Shown: positions 5,630-12,439 of the stretch, one piece after another
How the letters are laid out: every line of letters starts with the position of its first letter
Numbering within the stretch: position 1 is the first letter of the stretch
IMG/VR virus record: IMGVR_UViG_3300028761_000006
Coordinates: 1 to 22,424 of that record
Source: a virus
Reading direction: 5' to 3' (one strand)
DNA: 22,424 nucleotides
Position numbers and translations under genes: made by a program
Notes under the pieces: model-generated
Databases searched by the model: none
What the model saw: only the letters and a program-made list of their open reading frames with translations
Told to the model about the DNA's origin: nothing

Positions 5630-6403
5630 ATGAGGCGTGTAATCCACATCAACAACTGGCATGTAACACTGACAGAACACGGCGATGTCACCAAAGTCGT
5701 CGAGCTGGTTCCGGGCAAGCGTTACGAGTTTCACGACTGCCCGGCTCAGTTGACAGCACGTTTGCAATCCACTCGCGCAGGCAATGCAGCATGGTGGTTG
5801 TGCGGGAGCAACGCAGCGCGTGCGTTGAATGAAGCGCCGTACCAACCAATTATCCGGGGGTATGTTAGCGTCTTCGAGTGGAAACCACCCGCGAGCAAAG
5901 ATAACCGCCGCTTGTTTTACTACGAGTACCCATCGCAGGAAGAGCTAGAATCCGCCAACCACGGAAACCACGTTTTGCAAGGCGGGTCGAACGTACTGAA
6001 CTGGTTTGCATACGTTGTAGCTCCGATGCCTGACCCATTACGCGAGAAAATTGCTAAACTGGTAGACCACGTTGCGCCACTCTGGATCGAGGCACATCGC
6101 CAAGGTCATTTAGAAGTCGTTAACTTCGTGTTAGGCGACGACAATCCGCTGTGGCAGGAGCTGAATCGGATGTTGCCCGGTGCTGGCAGCGGGTTCCGGG
6201 CGTTGTACAACCACTACATCTATCCTCTGTATCAGTGGGCGTGGCGTGTTATTGACGGCGTCGCGTATGCGGTGTTTGTGCCGGCTGGCGATGTAGTGTA
6301 CGTTACCTCTGAGGATCACGAGAGCGAGAGTCTCACAATCAAGGGCATGCAGCTTTGCGTGGCCCGGCATCCAATCCCTGACGCGGGCCGAGGCGTGGAC
6401 TAA
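5630..6403 (+). CDS. Hypothetical protein preceding the DUF1874 gene
   Basis: 257 residues, unrecognised. The start has AGAGGAGG 8 bases upstream. The N-terminus is beta-rich (VIHINNWHVTLTEHGDVTKVVELVPGKRYEF), the middle has many aromatics (FEWKPP, RRLFYYEYP, NWFAYVVAPMP), and the final part has a Trp/Tyr-rich stretch (ALYNHYIYPLYQWAWRVIDG). No membrane or signal sequence is convincing. It is 13 bases upstream of the DUF1874 gene and almost certainly cotranscribed with it, so a counter-defence link is worth testing. Confidence 0.75.
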   Translation: MRRVIHINNWHVTLTEHGDVTKVVELVPGKRYEFHDCPAQLTARLQSTRAGNAAWWLCGSNAARALNEAPYQPIIRGYVSVFEWKPPASKDNRRLFYYEYPSQEELESANHGNHVLQGGSNVLNWFAYVVAPMPDPLREKIAKLVDHVAPLWIEAHRQGHLEVVNFVLGDDNPLWQELNRMLPGAGSGFRALYNHYIYPLYQWAWRVIDGVAYAVFVPAGDVVYVTSEDHESESLTIKGMQLCVARHPIPDAGRGVD

Positions 6404-6416
6404 AAGGAGAATTGCT

Positions 6417-6752
6417 ATGCGATTCCTCTTAAACTCAGCTGTAATCACTGAATTCGGAACCTACACCTACGAGCGGATGAATGCGGAACAGGCAAAGGCT
6501 TGGTGCGCAGCCGGACCCGTCACCAGCACCATAGGTTACCAGGAAACCGCGGACGCTTTGGCGGAGTTGCTCGGCGTGCCAGTCGCGGTCAATCGCATCA
6601 CCATACGTATGCAACCCGGCGACGAGGCATTGGTTTTCCGGCTCGTCCTGCCGCCTGGGCACCCGCGCATCGATCCCAAAGACAAAGGCCAGATTCGCAA
6701 CGTTATCCAGGCTGGTTTCTGGGAACTCGGTCTGCTCAAACGCATCGCGTAA
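6417..6752 (+). CDS. DUF1874 / AcrIII-1-like protein (cyclic tetra-adenylate ring nuclease family) with altered active site
   Basis: 111 residues with the DUF1874 signature: LLNSAVITEFGTYTYE (residues 4-19), EQAKAW, a TIGYQETADALAELLGVPVAVNR block (38-60), PGDEALVFRL and a C-terminal WELGLLKRIA. The family's viral members (AcrIII-1) bind and cleave cyclic tetra-adenylate, silencing type III CRISPR effectors; bacterial homologues act as self-limiting ring nucleases. The catalytic His of the IGH motif is Tyr41 here (IGY). The usual 'RLPEG' segment reads LVLPPG, so the Arg and Glu that help catalysis also appear absent. NR (59-60), implicated in ligand binding, is kept. AAAAGGAG lies 7 bases before the ATG. 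It may bind without cleaving, or act on another ligand. Confidence 0.85.
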   Translation: MRFLLNSAVITEFGTYTYERMNAEQAKAWCAAGPVTSTIGYQETADALAELLGVPVAVNRITIRMQPGDEALVFRLVLPPGHPRIDPKDKGQIRNVIQAGFWELGLLKRIA

Positions 6753-8390
6753 TCACACAAATTCCACTGTCGTTCCCTGACCTCGCTCCCCCATCACCTG
6801 TGTGGCCCGCGCCAGGGCCATCAGCATTGCCACCACGTTGTCAATCAACAGACCCGACCGGTCGCCGCCTGGCCGCACGGGGCGCAGGTTTCCGCTCGCA
6901 TCCTGTTTGACAGTGCAATGTTTGACCTGCCAGGACAATAGCGGGTTGCCGTCATGTTGAATTTGTTTCGCCAAGACCAAACGCTCAAACTCCCGGCATA
7001 TCGGAGCGTAGTTGCGAATCGTTTGGCGAAATTCCAGTCGCGGAATTCCCAGCTCTGTCTCCAGTCGCTGCGTGAAAGCCTCGGCGTTCCAGGGGTCATA
7101 AACCACTTCGGCAATCCGAAACTTCTCCGCGAGCTCGCCGATGTCTGCGAGCACTTTCTCGTAGTCCACCACGTCGCCGCGCGTGATAGTGATCAATCCC
7201 TGACGCGCGAAATCACGCACTTCGTCGCGGCACTCGGCCAGGTCAAGGTAACGTTCAGGCAGCCACGCCTTCGCCAGCACACGATAGTAGCCATCGCCGT
7301 TGCCCACCGGAAAAACCAGCGTCGCCGCGGTGAGCGCGGTCGTCCTGGCCAGGTCGAGTCCGAGCCAGCACTCCTCGCCAGCCAGGTCGTCTTCGGTGTA
7401 CGTTGCTTTGCACGCATCCCACGCAGCTGGTGAAATCCAGCTTGTTTCGGCGGTAACCCACACGTTCAGCGTGTACCTGAGGAACGCAATCATTGCTCGC
7501 GGTGAACGCGTGGCTTCACGGTAATCAGCAGCGATGTCGTCTTCACGCAGCGTTACGCCCAAAGAGGGATTCGCTTTGTGCCACGTTGCAGGCGATGCTG
7601 GGTTGTCATCAGGCGAGGCGGCGCGGATGTAAGTGAAAAATCGCGTATCTACAATGTCACCTTTCAGCACGCCTTCCGCGTAGTCGTGAATCTCCCGACA
7701 CAATGTTGAACTGTCATCGCCAGCCGTGGTAATCATCAGCAAAAGCGGTTGTGAGCGAGCGCGCCCAGCGTACTGCAACGCCGAGTACATCTGCCTGTCC
7801 TTCCAGGCGTGCAACTCGTCAGCGATAATCGCGTGTGCGTTGATACCTTCCACGCCCCGGGGATCGCTCGCCAGCGCTGCATACTTCGAGTTTGTCGCGT
7901 CGAAAAAGATTGTGTGCGTCGTGCCGTGAATCCGCAGCAGCTCAGACAGGTCGGGCGAGGCACGCACCATTTGTATCGCTTCGTTGTGCACGATTCGGGC
8001 CTGGTCGCGGTCGCTGCCGAAACTGTAGACTTCCGCGCCTTGCTCACCGTCGCCGCAGAGCATGTACAAACCAATCGCCGCTGCGAGCGTGGATTTGCCG
8101 TTTTTCTTTGGGATTTCGATGTACGCACGACGGAACCGCCGCGTGCCATCGGGCCGTCGCCAACCGAACATCGGCTTGATTACGTCTTCCCATTGCCATT
8201 CGAGTAACTCGAACGGCTGCCCAGCCCACTGTCCTTTCGAGTGCCGCAGGAACCGGCGTGCGAACTCGCGGAACCGCTCGGCAGCGGCGAGGTCGAAATA
8301 ACAGCCCTCACGCACCGCTTCCTGGTCGCTCTTGGTCTTGACCAGTCGTTCCAGCTCTGACAACTGTTTTTTACGACGCCTACTCGCCAC
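6753..8390 (-). CDS. terL: Phage terminase large subunit (Terminase_1 / HK97-like)
   Basis: 545 residues of packaging motor ATPase plus nuclease. Walker A is PKKNGKST (94-101), Walker B AIIADEL (187-193), and the coupling motif ITTAG (220-224). The RNase H-like nuclease begins at CWLGLDLARTTAL (D347), continues with VVYDPWNAEAF and ends with DRSGLLIDNVVAMLMAL, giving the three Asp ligands. Length is normal for the family. The 5' end overlaps the HNH gene by 11 bases. Its stop codon touches the stop of the convergent DUF1874 gene. It is the last gene of the long leftward operon, far from its small subunit at 12423. Confidence 0.95.
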   Translation of the reverse strand: MASRRRKKQLSELERLVKTKSDQEAVREGCYFDLAAAERFREFARRFLRHSKGQWAGQPFELLEWQWEDVIKPMFGWRRPDGTRRFRRAYIEIPKKNGKSTLAAAIGLYMLCGDGEQGAEVYSFGSDRDQARIVHNEAIQMVRASPDLSELLRIHGTTHTIFFDATNSKYAALASDPRGVEGINAHAIIADELHAWKDRQMYSALQYAGRARSQPLLLMITTAGDDSSTLCREIHDYAEGVLKGDIVDTRFFTYIRAASPDDNPASPATWHKANPSLGVTLREDDIAADYREATRSPRAMIAFLRYTLNVWVTAETSWISPAAWDACKATYTEDDLAGEECWLGLDLARTTALTAATLVFPVGNGDGYYRVLAKAWLPERYLDLAECRDEVRDFARQGLITITRGDVVDYEKVLADIGELAEKFRIAEVVYDPWNAEAFTQRLETELGIPRLEFRQTIRNYAPICREFERLVLAKQIQHDGNPLLSWQVKHCTVKQDASGNLRPVRPGGDRSGLLIDNVVAMLMALARATQVMGERGQGTTVEFV

Positions 8391-8688
8391 GTGCGGTTCT
8401 CCGCGAATGGCAACTCGTGCAAAGGCTCATGAAGTTGTTCTCGTCGTAAAGCAGCTCAGGATTGCCGAGATGTTTCACTTTGTGATGCACTTCGTTCGCA
8501 AGACGCACGATACCACGTGCAAGGCAGTCCTCGCAGAGCGGATGTCTGGCCAGCCAACCAACGCGATAACGCTGCCACCGCCGGTCGTAACCCTGTCGGG
8601 ACGGGCTGGGTCTTTTTTGTTGCTGAAACTGTCGCGGCTTACTTTCGCGCTTTGCGACGTGCCTGAATTTTCTGGCTTTTTCTGGCAT
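8380..8688 (-). CDS. HNH endonuclease, terminase-associated
   Basis: 102 residues. The zinc-stabilised HNH fold is clear: C52-x2-C55, EVHHK (H68/H69), ENN (N84/N85), and C90-x2-C93 followed by H94. A basic, Gln-rich N-terminus precedes it (PRQFQQQKRPSPSRQGYDRRW). HNH proteins next to the large terminase are known to assist DNA cleavage at cos or pac during packaging (as in HK97), and the 11-base overlap with terL supports that role over an independent homing nuclease. The ribosome site is weak, so translation may depend on the upstream gene, which it overlaps by 50 bases. Confidence 0.9.
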   Translation of the reverse strand: MPEKARKFRHVAKRESKPRQFQQQKRPSPSRQGYDRRWQRYRVGWLARHPLCEDCLARGIVRLANEVHHKVKHLGNPELLYDENNFMSLCTSCHSRRTARGE

Positions 8689-8971
8689 GACTAGCGGGCC
8701 AAGTATAAGCGCGGACGAAGGCCCGCCAGGTTGTCATGTCAATGTCAGTGTCAACATCCTGCTCAAAGACGACGGCGTATAAGTGTGCTTTTGTACGCTT
8801 AGTGTCTCGTGCAATGTACGCCTCGCGGAGTGTCTCGATGCAAGTGTTGCGGAACTCAAGCGGCTCGTCAAACGGAAATGACATCGCAATGTCAGTGCAC
8901 GCGGAGCAGGCCAGGTCTCCCGCGTAAACTTCGTGTCCAACAAACTCCACGTGAGCCGCCTTAGCCACCAT
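8639..8971 (-). CDS. Hypothetical protein upstream of the HNH gene
   Basis: 110 residues, unrecognised. The N-terminus has VEFVGHEVYAGDLACSACTD with a CxxC pair (C22, C25). The middle is helical (TLREAYIARDTKRTKAHLYAVV) and the C-terminus very basic (SHARKSQKIQARRKARK). GGAG lies 12 bases before the ATG, a long spacing. Its 3' end overlaps the HNH gene by 50 bases. Sequence upstream of this ATG in another frame also looks protein-like, so the true gene may begin further right through a frameshift. Confidence 0.6.
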   Translation of the reverse strand: MVAKAAHVEFVGHEVYAGDLACSACTDIAMSFPFDEPLEFRNTCIETLREAYIARDTKRTKAHLYAVVFEQDVDTDIDMTTWRAFVRAYTWPASHARKSQKIQARRKARK

Positions 8972-9096
8972 AAATGCTCGTTTCTCCGTCCTAATTGTAC
9001 GAGAACCTCGGCAACGGCCGGGCCGTACAAGCCAATCACATCTCGCAGATAATAGCGGGACGCGAGGCGGTACTGCAACCAGTCCGGATAGCCCAT
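8734..9096 (-). CDS. Doubtful frame; only its first ~45 codons look coding
   Basis: Residues 1-45 (MGYPDWLQYRLASRYYLRDV, then IGLYGPAVAEVLVQLG) look like genuine protein and fill the otherwise empty 8972-9096 interval, starting 6 bases after the upstream stop. From about residue 55 the frame becomes Ser/Thr/Arg-rich and reads like a shadow of the 8639-8971 gene. Either it is a small real gene with a long overlapping tail, or it and the 8639-8971 frame are one gene broken by an indel or joined by recoding. No good ribosome site is visible. Confidence 0.3.
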   Translation of the reverse strand: MGYPDWLQYRLASRYYLRDVIGLYGPAVAEVLVQLGRRNEHLWWLRRLTWSLLDTKFTRETWPAPRALTLRCHFRLTSRLSSATLASRHSARRTLHETLSVQKHTYTPSSLSRMLTLTLT

Positions 9097-9102
9097 GTTC
9101 AG

Positions 9103-9447
9103 CTAGTACTCAATACAGACGACGCTGGCGCAACTCAGATACCACGCGCGCAGGTTGCAGTCATCACACATGCCGTCCAGCCAGGGCAGAAACTCTATGA
9201 GTGCGAGGTCGTCGCTGAGAACCGCGTCGAGCCAGGTAACGCGATTGAGGCGAGCAACATACGCGCAGCGGCGACGCACTTCAGCAGGCAAACTGTCTAT
9301 GCCAGCCAGCAATTTTGACCATTGAGCGCCAGCGATGCCACAACGTTCCAATAACGCCTGGGCACGCTCGCGGGTACGCCAGTCCGGCGCGTTCAGACAG
9401 TCAACAATCGCGAGGATGAACGCGACTTGCAGAAGCGCAAGTTTCAC
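9103..9447 (-). CDS. Hypothetical protein
   Basis: 114 residues from a GTG at 9447, unrecognised. Mostly helical (LALLQVAFILAIVDCLNAPDWRTRERAQALLERCG, LPAEVRRRCAYVARLNRVTWLDAVL), ending with LPWLDGMCDDCNLRAWYLSCASVVCIEY, where five cysteines cluster in about 25 residues. The Cys cluster could bind metal. It lies 12 bases downstream of the holin-like gene in the leftward operon. The ribosome site is poor (GCGGG). The opposite frame is less protein-like, so I accept it as real but without function. Confidence 0.65.
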   Translation of the reverse strand: MKLALLQVAFILAIVDCLNAPDWRTRERAQALLERCGIAGAQWSKLLAGIDSLPAEVRRRCAYVARLNRVTWLDAVLSDDLALIEFLPWLDGMCDDCNLRAWYLSCASVVCIEY

Positions 9448-9459
9448 ATCCGTGTCCCG

Positions 9460-9708
9460 CTAGTTCTTCTGCTCCGCGGACGGCAGAGCGGCTTGAATAC
9501 TGTTCAGCTTATCGTCCACTCGCTTGATTGCATCACGCAAATAGTAGCCCATCAATCCCAGCAGTGCTGTGCCTGCTTTCAGAATAATCGCTTCCCACTG
9601 CGCGGGCACTACCGGGTAGACCGTGTTGAACGCCGCGAAGCCCAGCAGCCCCGCGGCCAGCAGCGATGTCAGAAATGTGCGGTTACCAACTTCCCAGCTC
9701 AGGTTCAT
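9460..9708 (-). CDS. Small two-helix membrane protein, holin candidate
   Basis: 82 residues. Two hydrophobic segments (about residues 11-31, TFLTSLLAAGLLGFAAFNTV; and about 38-56, WEAIILKAGTALLGLMGYYL) are followed by a charged tail that may form a short coiled coil (RDAIKRVDDKLNSIQAALPS). Size and layout resemble class II holins, which time membrane opening at lysis. AGGAGA precedes the ATG, whose first bases overlap the upstream stop as ATGA. Its neighbours are a membrane-anchored TIGR03000-like protein and an exported peptidase, so this may be a lysis or envelope-interaction cassette. Holin is an inference from topology only. Confidence 0.65.
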   Translation of the reverse strand: MNLSWEVGNRTFLTSLLAAGLLGFAAFNTVYPVVPAQWEAIILKAGTALLGLMGYYLRDAIKRVDDKLNSIQAALPSAEQKN

Positions 9709-10532
9709 TTGCCATCTCCTTCTTTACGTTTAGTCAGCACGCGATACGCGATGTAGGCGATAATCAGCCAGCCCCACCACGGGATGCGTTCGACCAGGCT
9801 CGGCCCACCTGGCGACGGCATGTTGGCACGCTCAATCAATTGACGCACCTGCTCGATGCTGTCGTATCGCGCTTGAGCCACCAGTGTGCCATCTGGTCTT
9901 TGCAGCACGACAGTGGGCTGATTGTTTTCGACTTTGATACCGGCCCGTTCGAGTGCCCAGTGCCCTGGCGGATACACCTGAACGACTGCGATGTCTTCGA
10001 GCGATTTCGCACCAGCCTTCACCTGTTCGACCTGCGATTCCGGCACGATGATAGTAACGCGAAGTTTACTCTGCGTTGCAGCGATGTAACGTTCCACGTC
10101 TTCGCGCGTGAGCGTTCCGCTGATGGGCTTGTCTTCGGACTGCGACAGTTTCGACGGATCAAGTCCGAAATTCTTCGCGTCGTCGCCAACCGCGGGCTGG
10201 TCGAATCGCACGGGCGTGTTGGTGCCTGCGGCGAATTGGACAACTCGCGTTTCACGCTCGCCGTCGGGCCGGATGCGGGTGATGGCCACTTCGTACTGCC
10301 CAGGTGCAAGTCGCCAGCCGACACGACGAACTGGCCCGCTGCTTTGCAATTGGTAACCGTCAACCAAAATGTTGTCATCTGGCTGACAGTGAATTTCGAT
10401 GGTGGTATTCAGCAGCTGGCTGGTTTGTGTTGCTGGCGGACTGTAAATCGCAGGTGCCACGACCGTGGCACAGCCACCAGGCCCCCAGTTAGAAGCCCAG
10501 AGCAACGCAGCAGACAGGACAGGTGCAATCAT
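9705..10532 (-). CDS. Membrane protein with a TIGR03000/PEGA-like beta domain
   Basis: 275 residues from ATG 10532, which overlaps the upstream stop as ATGA and has GAGG upstream; a longer frame to 10634 is a shadow. An N-terminal hydrophobic segment could be a signal or lipoprotein-like export sequence. Residues about 45-110 (IEIHCQPDDNILVDGYQLQS, then WRLAPGQYEVAITRIRPDGE and RVVQFAAGTNTPVRFD) match the layout of TIGR03000, a short beta domain described in Planctomycetes: hydrophobic strand, 'VDG', 'L.PGQ.Y', then 'V..G....V.F'. The C-terminus has one transmembrane helix (about 251-266, WWGWLIIAYIAYRVL) and a basic tail. It probably sits on the envelope. The domain assignment is from memory of the consensus. 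Confidence 0.7.
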   Translation of the reverse strand: MIAPVLSAALLWASNWGPGGCATVVAPAIYSPPATQTSQLLNTTIEIHCQPDDNILVDGYQLQSSGPVRRVGWRLAPGQYEVAITRIRPDGERETRVVQFAAGTNTPVRFDQPAVGDDAKNFGLDPSKLSQSEDKPISGTLTREDVERYIAATQSKLRVTIIVPESQVEQVKAGAKSLEDIAVVQVYPPGHWALERAGIKVENNQPTVVLQRPDGTLVAQARYDSIEQVRQLIERANMPSPGGPSLVERIPWWGWLIIAYIAYRVLTKRKEGDGK

Positions 10533-11173
10533 GATCGCAGCCTCGGTGGTGGCGGGGGTTCGAGGATGATAATCGCCCAGGCTTGCTGTCCGTGCAACGT
10601 CCAGGCTTTCAGGAATTCCTCGCGCGTCAGCCACTCGATGGAGCGTGGATAGTTGTTATCGAGGATAGCGTACGTCTCTTTTTGTGGATCGCCGGCGCTA
10701 ATTAGGTTGACCATATGGTAAATAGTGCGACCATCGTAACGCCCGGACGGCGATCGGTAGTAGGTAACGCAGACCAGGAACCCGGCTTTGACCGCGCGTT
10801 CCACCAAATCCAGGTCGCGCGTGGTCTGAATGTGGACGTATTTCGGCACTGGTTTACCAAGTTGTTTTGCTCGGCGTTGCACGTACTCGTCCACTTTTTC
10901 TGGCCAGCCGCCACCGGGAAACTGCTTCATGTAATCACGCATGCCGATAAGCACTTCGTTATTGTGCCATCGCCCGCTGTGATCCAGTGAGGTGAACACG
11001 CACAAGCCGGAACCATCGCGGCCCGCGGCGTTACGAAGATGCTGCGACTCCGGTAAATCGCAGATGGCGCGCTCGCCTGTGGGGCCGTTCAGACCGCCGA
11101 CGGAAGCGGAGATTGCGGCAACGGCAGCAGACAGTGACAACGCGAAGACAATCAGCGAGATGACTCGCAGCAT
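10529..11173 (-). CDS. Exported papain-like / C39-like cysteine peptidase
   Basis: 214 residues. An N-terminal signal-like helix (residues 2-22, LRVISLIVFALSLSAAVAA) precedes the catalytic region. GSGLCVFTS (C58) starts the nucleophile helix, TIYHMVNLI (H153) is the histidine strand, and YAILDNNYP (D172, N173) supplies the third residue, so the Cys-His-Asn/Asp order of papain-fold peptidases is intact. WLTREEFLKAW follows, as in C39-like folds. It may cut host envelope protein or peptidoglycan at lysis or entry. The ATG has AGGTGAG upstream and overlaps the methylase gene by 22 bases. A Pro-rich tail (EPPPPPRLRS) ends it. Confidence 0.7.
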   Translation of the reverse strand: MLRVISLIVFALSLSAAVAAISASVGGLNGPTGERAICDLPESQHLRNAAGRDGSGLCVFTSLDHSGRWHNNEVLIGMRDYMKQFPGGGWPEKVDEYVQRRAKQLGKPVPKYVHIQTTRDLDLVERAVKAGFLVCVTYYRSPSGRYDGRTIYHMVNLISAGDPQKETYAILDNNYPRSIEWLTREEFLKAWTLHGQQAWAIIILEPPPPPRLRS

Positions 11174-12015
11174 AGGCGCTCACCTTTCTGTTGTTCGAGC
11201 GCCTGGATGCAGGCAGGGTTGAGATAGAGGACTTCGGTGCGGTGAGGACATTTGCGTTGTTTTGCAATGCTCGTTAGCGACATCCAGCACCACGTGTTAC
11301 GATGCACTTCCTTCCAACCAGCCTTTTTGAGCTTTGCATAGATGGGGTTCGGATAGGTCGAAATTGCTACCATCCCCTTCAATTGAATGATTCTGTCAAC
11401 CAGTTCCGCGTGGTCATCGGCTGACATCTCATGCGAATAAATTGTGTGGCCTGATCTGGCTTCGAGCGGGTACGGTGGGTCGAGATACCAGACAATACCA
11501 GGTTGATCGTAACGCTCCAGGCACGCTTGCCAATCTAGATGGTCTATTTGCACGCAACGCAGGCGGGCATGGATTTCCGGTAGTCTATCCACATGGTTGG
11601 CCCAGGTACGCGAAGATGCTGTGTGTCCGACATAGCGGATGTCGTAACCCCACCCATGACGTCCGGACATGGACTGGTTCATCAGGACGTAAAACCGCCA
11701 CGCCCGCTCTATCGGGTCAGTTTGCTCGCGAAGCGTCTGCGCGCAGTAGATGTAAAGTGAACGCGCGTACGGTAATGGTTGCACACGACGCAGGAATTTC
11801 CGAAAGAGTTTCGGGTCGGCGACGACGCGGAACAAGTTGACTAAGTTATCGTCTATGTCGTTATAGATTTCGAGGGGCGATGGCTCTTTGTTCATAAGCA
11901 CATGCGCAGCGCCGCCGAACGGTTCGCAGTACACGTCCGATTTCGGCAGGTGCTGGACAATCCATCGCCAGAGCCGTCCCTTCCCGCCTGGGTACTTAAT
12001 GAGGCCCAAGCCCAT
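11152..12015 (-). CDS. DNA adenine methyltransferase, D12 class (Dam-like)
   Basis: 287 residues. Motif I and AdoMet site: IKYPGGKGRLWRWI (residues 6-19) and CEPFGGAAHVL (30-40), with IYNDIDDNLVNLF following. The catalytic motif IV is YLDPPYPL (177-184). This order is the D12/Dam class of N6-adenine methyltransferase. Phage copies usually protect phage DNA from restriction or mark packaging and replication sites. No partner restriction gene is seen, so it is an orphan. It lies in the late operon, which suggests methylation of progeny DNA late in infection. The target sequence cannot be read from the protein; GATC is only the family default. Confidence 0.93.
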   Translation of the reverse strand: MGLGLIKYPGGKGRLWRWIVQHLPKSDVYCEPFGGAAHVLMNKEPSPLEIYNDIDDNLVNLFRVVADPKLFRKFLRRVQPLPYARSLYIYCAQTLREQTDPIERAWRFYVLMNQSMSGRHGWGYDIRYVGHTASSRTWANHVDRLPEIHARLRCVQIDHLDWQACLERYDQPGIVWYLDPPYPLEARSGHTIYSHEMSADDHAELVDRIIQLKGMVAISTYPNPIYAKLKKAGWKEVHRNTWCWMSLTSIAKQRKCPHRTEVLYLNPACIQALEQQKGERLCCESSR

Positions 12016-12016
12016 A

Positions 12017-12199
12017 TCATGCTTTCGGTTTGATAAACATGACGTAGAAGTACGCCAGCACAGAGAAGGTTACTAAAGCTCCCGTTATCGCACCTTCCCA
12101 AAAGCCGCGCCAGAACGCGAACTTAATCGCGTCCATGACCACGGGAACCAGCTCGTCTTTCACGACCGCGGAGATCACGTCGCGCACCGTCTGATCCAT
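12017..12199 (-). CDS. Small single-helix membrane protein, paralogue of the next gene
   Basis: 60 residues. An amphipathic N-terminus (MDQTVRDVISAVVKDELVPV) leads to FWRGFWEGAITGAL and a transmembrane helix (about 37-56, ALVTFSVLAYFYVMFI), ending in KPKA. The block FAFWRGFWEGAITGALV aligns with AAYWRGFADGAMTASAV of the upstream gene, so the pair arose by duplication or both derive from one small membrane family. AAAGGG precedes the ATG. Spacing to both neighbours is only 2-4 bases. Function unknown; pinholin, spanin or envelope-modifying roles fit the size. Confidence 0.75.
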   Translation of the reverse strand: MDQTVRDVISAVVKDELVPVVMDAIKFAFWRGFWEGAITGALVTFSVLAYFYVMFIKPKA

Positions 12200-12202
12200 C
12201 GC

Positions 12203-12439
12203 TTAGCCCTTTCGCAGAAAGAGGTACCACACCACCAGTAGCCCGACCGCGACCGCGCTAGCCGTCATCGCACCGTCAGCGAAGCCGCGCCAGTAAGCCG
12301 CTTCGATCAGCTTAGCAATTGGCGGAAACTCTTTGAGGATGGCGAGCAGTCGGTCAAGCAAATCACAGATTTTCGCCAGCGAATCAATGCTGTCTGGTGA
12401 TGGCGGTTGCGGTCGAATCGTCTCACTTGCGAGAAGCAT
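12203..12439 (-). CDS. Small single-helix membrane protein, paralogue of the 12017-12199 gene
   Basis: 78 residues. ATG 12439 is chosen over 12469 because AAAGGAG lies 7 bases before it. A helical soluble N-terminus (LAKICDLLDRLLAILKEFPPIAKLIEAA) is followed by YWRGFADGAMTASAVAVG and a transmembrane helix (about 56-74, AVAVGLLVVWYLFL) with RKG at the end. It shares the (Y/F)WRGFxxGAxT block with its neighbour, placed at the same distance before the membrane helix. It overlaps the small terminase gene by 17 bases. Probably holin- or spanin-like, by topology only. Confidence 0.75.
   Translation of the reverse strand: MLLASETIRPQPPSPDSIDSLAKICDLLDRLLAILKEFPPIAKLIEAAYWRGFADGAMTASAVAVGLLVVWYLFLRKG

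Noticed and set aside
6849-6863. A fourth copy of the CCGGTCGCC leader motif
   Set aside because: It lies inside the terL coding sequence and lacks the A-rich stretch and GGAG; a chance match.
9666-10652. 328-codon plus-strand open frame
   Set aside because: It is a shadow of the minus-strand TIGR03000-like and peptidase genes, which have ribosome sites, ATGA coupling and domain signatures.
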